A DNA stretch of 7,715 nucleotides from Desulfovibrio sp. GTDB taxonomy: Bacteria > Desulfobacterota > Desulfovibrionia > Desulfovibrionales > Desulfovibrionaceae. The DNA lies in the NCBI GenBank assembly GCA_031282465.1, contig JAITDR010000005.1, forward strand, positions 1 through 7,715, read 5' to 3'. Shown here in pieces: positions 6,867 to 7,715 of this stretch (positions are counted from its first letter, which is position 1; each line of letters begins with the position of its first letter). The notes under the pieces are model-generated. The model searched no databases. It had not been told where the DNA came from and was given only the letters and a program-made list of their open reading frames with translations. The position numbers and the translations under genes were made by a program.

Positions 6867-7715
6867 ATGCCTGACCCATATGCGATTCCCAAGCATTTCA
6901 ATATTGCAGGTCCCTGTGTTCCCGGAGAACACTATATGCTGGACGCGATTGCCCGACTTCCGGAAGCGCGTAAGCTCTCCGAGAACAAGCACTATTTTGT
7001 GATTCACGCTCCCCGCCAGTCCGGTAAGACCACCTTGTTGCAAAGCTTGACCGACGAAATCAACGCCGAGGGCAAATTTTACGCACTGTATTGCTCTCTG
7101 GAAGCTTTACAGGGGGTGTCCGATGTCGCGGAAGGCGCGGACGGCTTTTCGGCGGTATTGCGCTTATCGGTGTTGCGGGCAGCGTTCACTGTGCCTGCCT
7201 TCAGTGCAATTTGGCCGGATTCCGTGCCGGCATCCGCGAGTACACGGGTCGGCGAAACCCTCATGCGCATGTGCGTCGCTCTGGACAAACCTCTTATTAT
7301 CTTTTTCGACGAAGCGGATTGCCTTTCCGGACAGGTCCTTATCAGCTTCCTGCGCCAACTGCGCGACGGCTACGTGAACCGCCTCCGTTCCCCCTTCCCT
7401 TGGTCCGTTTCTCTTATCGGCATGCGCGACATCCGGGATTTCAAGGCACAAGTGAGGCCCGACAGGGATACTTTGGGGTCGGCGAGCCCATTCAACATCG
7501 TTACTGAAGCCCTGACGCTCAGCAACTTCACTCGGGAGCAAATTGCGGCCCTCTATCGGCAGCATACGGAAGCTGTGGGACAGCCTTTTGAGGAACGCGC
7601 CGTGGAACGCGCCTTTTATTGGTCGGAAGGGCAACCCTGGCTGGTCAATGCCTTGGCCCGCCAGATAGTGGAAAAGGACTTGGCCGGCGACCACAGCATA
7701 ACGGTGACGGCAGAC
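6867..7715 (+). CDS. AAA-type ATP-binding protein, C-terminal part missing
   Basis: The ATG at 6867 has AAGGAAG (6854-6860) six bases upstream, and the frame stays open to the right edge (283 codons). The N-terminal FNIAGPCVPGEHYML (11-25) is typical of a widespread but uncharacterised ATPase family. Walker A is HAPRQSGKTT (47-56) with K54 and T55; Walker B is LIIFFDEAD (143-151) with D148 and E149. WSVSLIGMRDIRD (179-191) lies where sensor 1 is expected, SPFNI (207-211) follows, and EGQPWLVNALA (254-264) resembles the GxP motif of Cdc6/STAND-type lids. Relatives I recall are around 500 residues, so roughly half is unseen. It starts 36 bp after the glycosyltransferase gene with no terminator between, so co-transcription is possible. 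Base composition returns to moderate GC. Cytoplasmic NTPase; biological role unknown. Confidence 0.92.
   Translation, partial: MPDPYAIPKHFNIAGPCVPGEHYMLDAIARLPEARKLSENKHYFVIHAPRQSGKTTLLQSLTDEINAEGKFYALYCSLEALQGVSDVAEGADGFSAVLRLSVLRAAFTVPAFSAIWPDSVPASASTRVGETLMRMCVALDKPLIIFFDEADCLSGQVLISFLRQLRDGYVNRLRSPFPWSVSLIGMRDIRDFKAQVRPDRDTLGSASPFNIVTEALTLSNFTREQIAALYRQHTEAVGQPFEERAVERAFYWSEGQPWLVNALARQIVEKDLAGDHSITVTAD

Overview
The window looks like a chromosomal segment of a GC-rich delta-proteobacterium, most likely a Desulfovibrio/Bilophila-type sulfate reducer (Desulfovibrionaceae). This rests on the adjacent hisS-aspS pair, the type of AspRS, a small lipoprotein resembling Desulfovibrio-restricted ones, and GC-rich palindromic intergenic repeats. 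It is an inference from protein and sequence style, not from a database search.

Layout. 1-809 (minus): the 5' part of a lipoprotein gene that runs off the left edge. 810-1144: a repeat-rich intergenic region with about six tandem 22-25 bp GC-rich units (834-974) and three further palindromes (1031-1115). 1145-4323 (minus): an operon of hisS followed by aspS, joined by an ATGA stop/start overlap and preceded by a good sigma70-type promoter (4511-4539). 4324-4775: the hisS leader and promoter, then a short degenerate copy of the start of the next gene. 4776-6830 (plus): a two-domain surface-glycan-type enzyme, with a CgeB-like glycosyltransferase at the N terminus and an FkbM-type methyltransferase at the C terminus. 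Its central part is strikingly AT-rich. 6867-7715 (plus): the N-terminal 283 codons of an AAA-type ATPase that runs off the right edge.

How the genes fit together. hisS and aspS are housekeeping translation genes, co-transcribed and probably translationally coupled. The AspRS carries the His and Gly residues associated with non-discriminating enzymes, so it probably also charges tRNA-Asn with Asp, for later amidation by GatCAB encoded elsewhere. The plus-strand pair is accessory in character: the glycosyltransferase/methyltransferase gene has mosaic composition and an upstream partial paralogue, which suggests acquisition or intragenic recombination beside a core operon. The ATPase is 36 bp downstream and could be co-transcribed, but nothing visible ties its function to the glycan enzyme.

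The most unusual observations are the 81%-identical 43-bp duplicate of the glycosyltransferase 5' end in the intergenic region, and the abrupt base-composition change inside that gene. I saw no tRNA, rRNA, CRISPR array, transposase or integrase.
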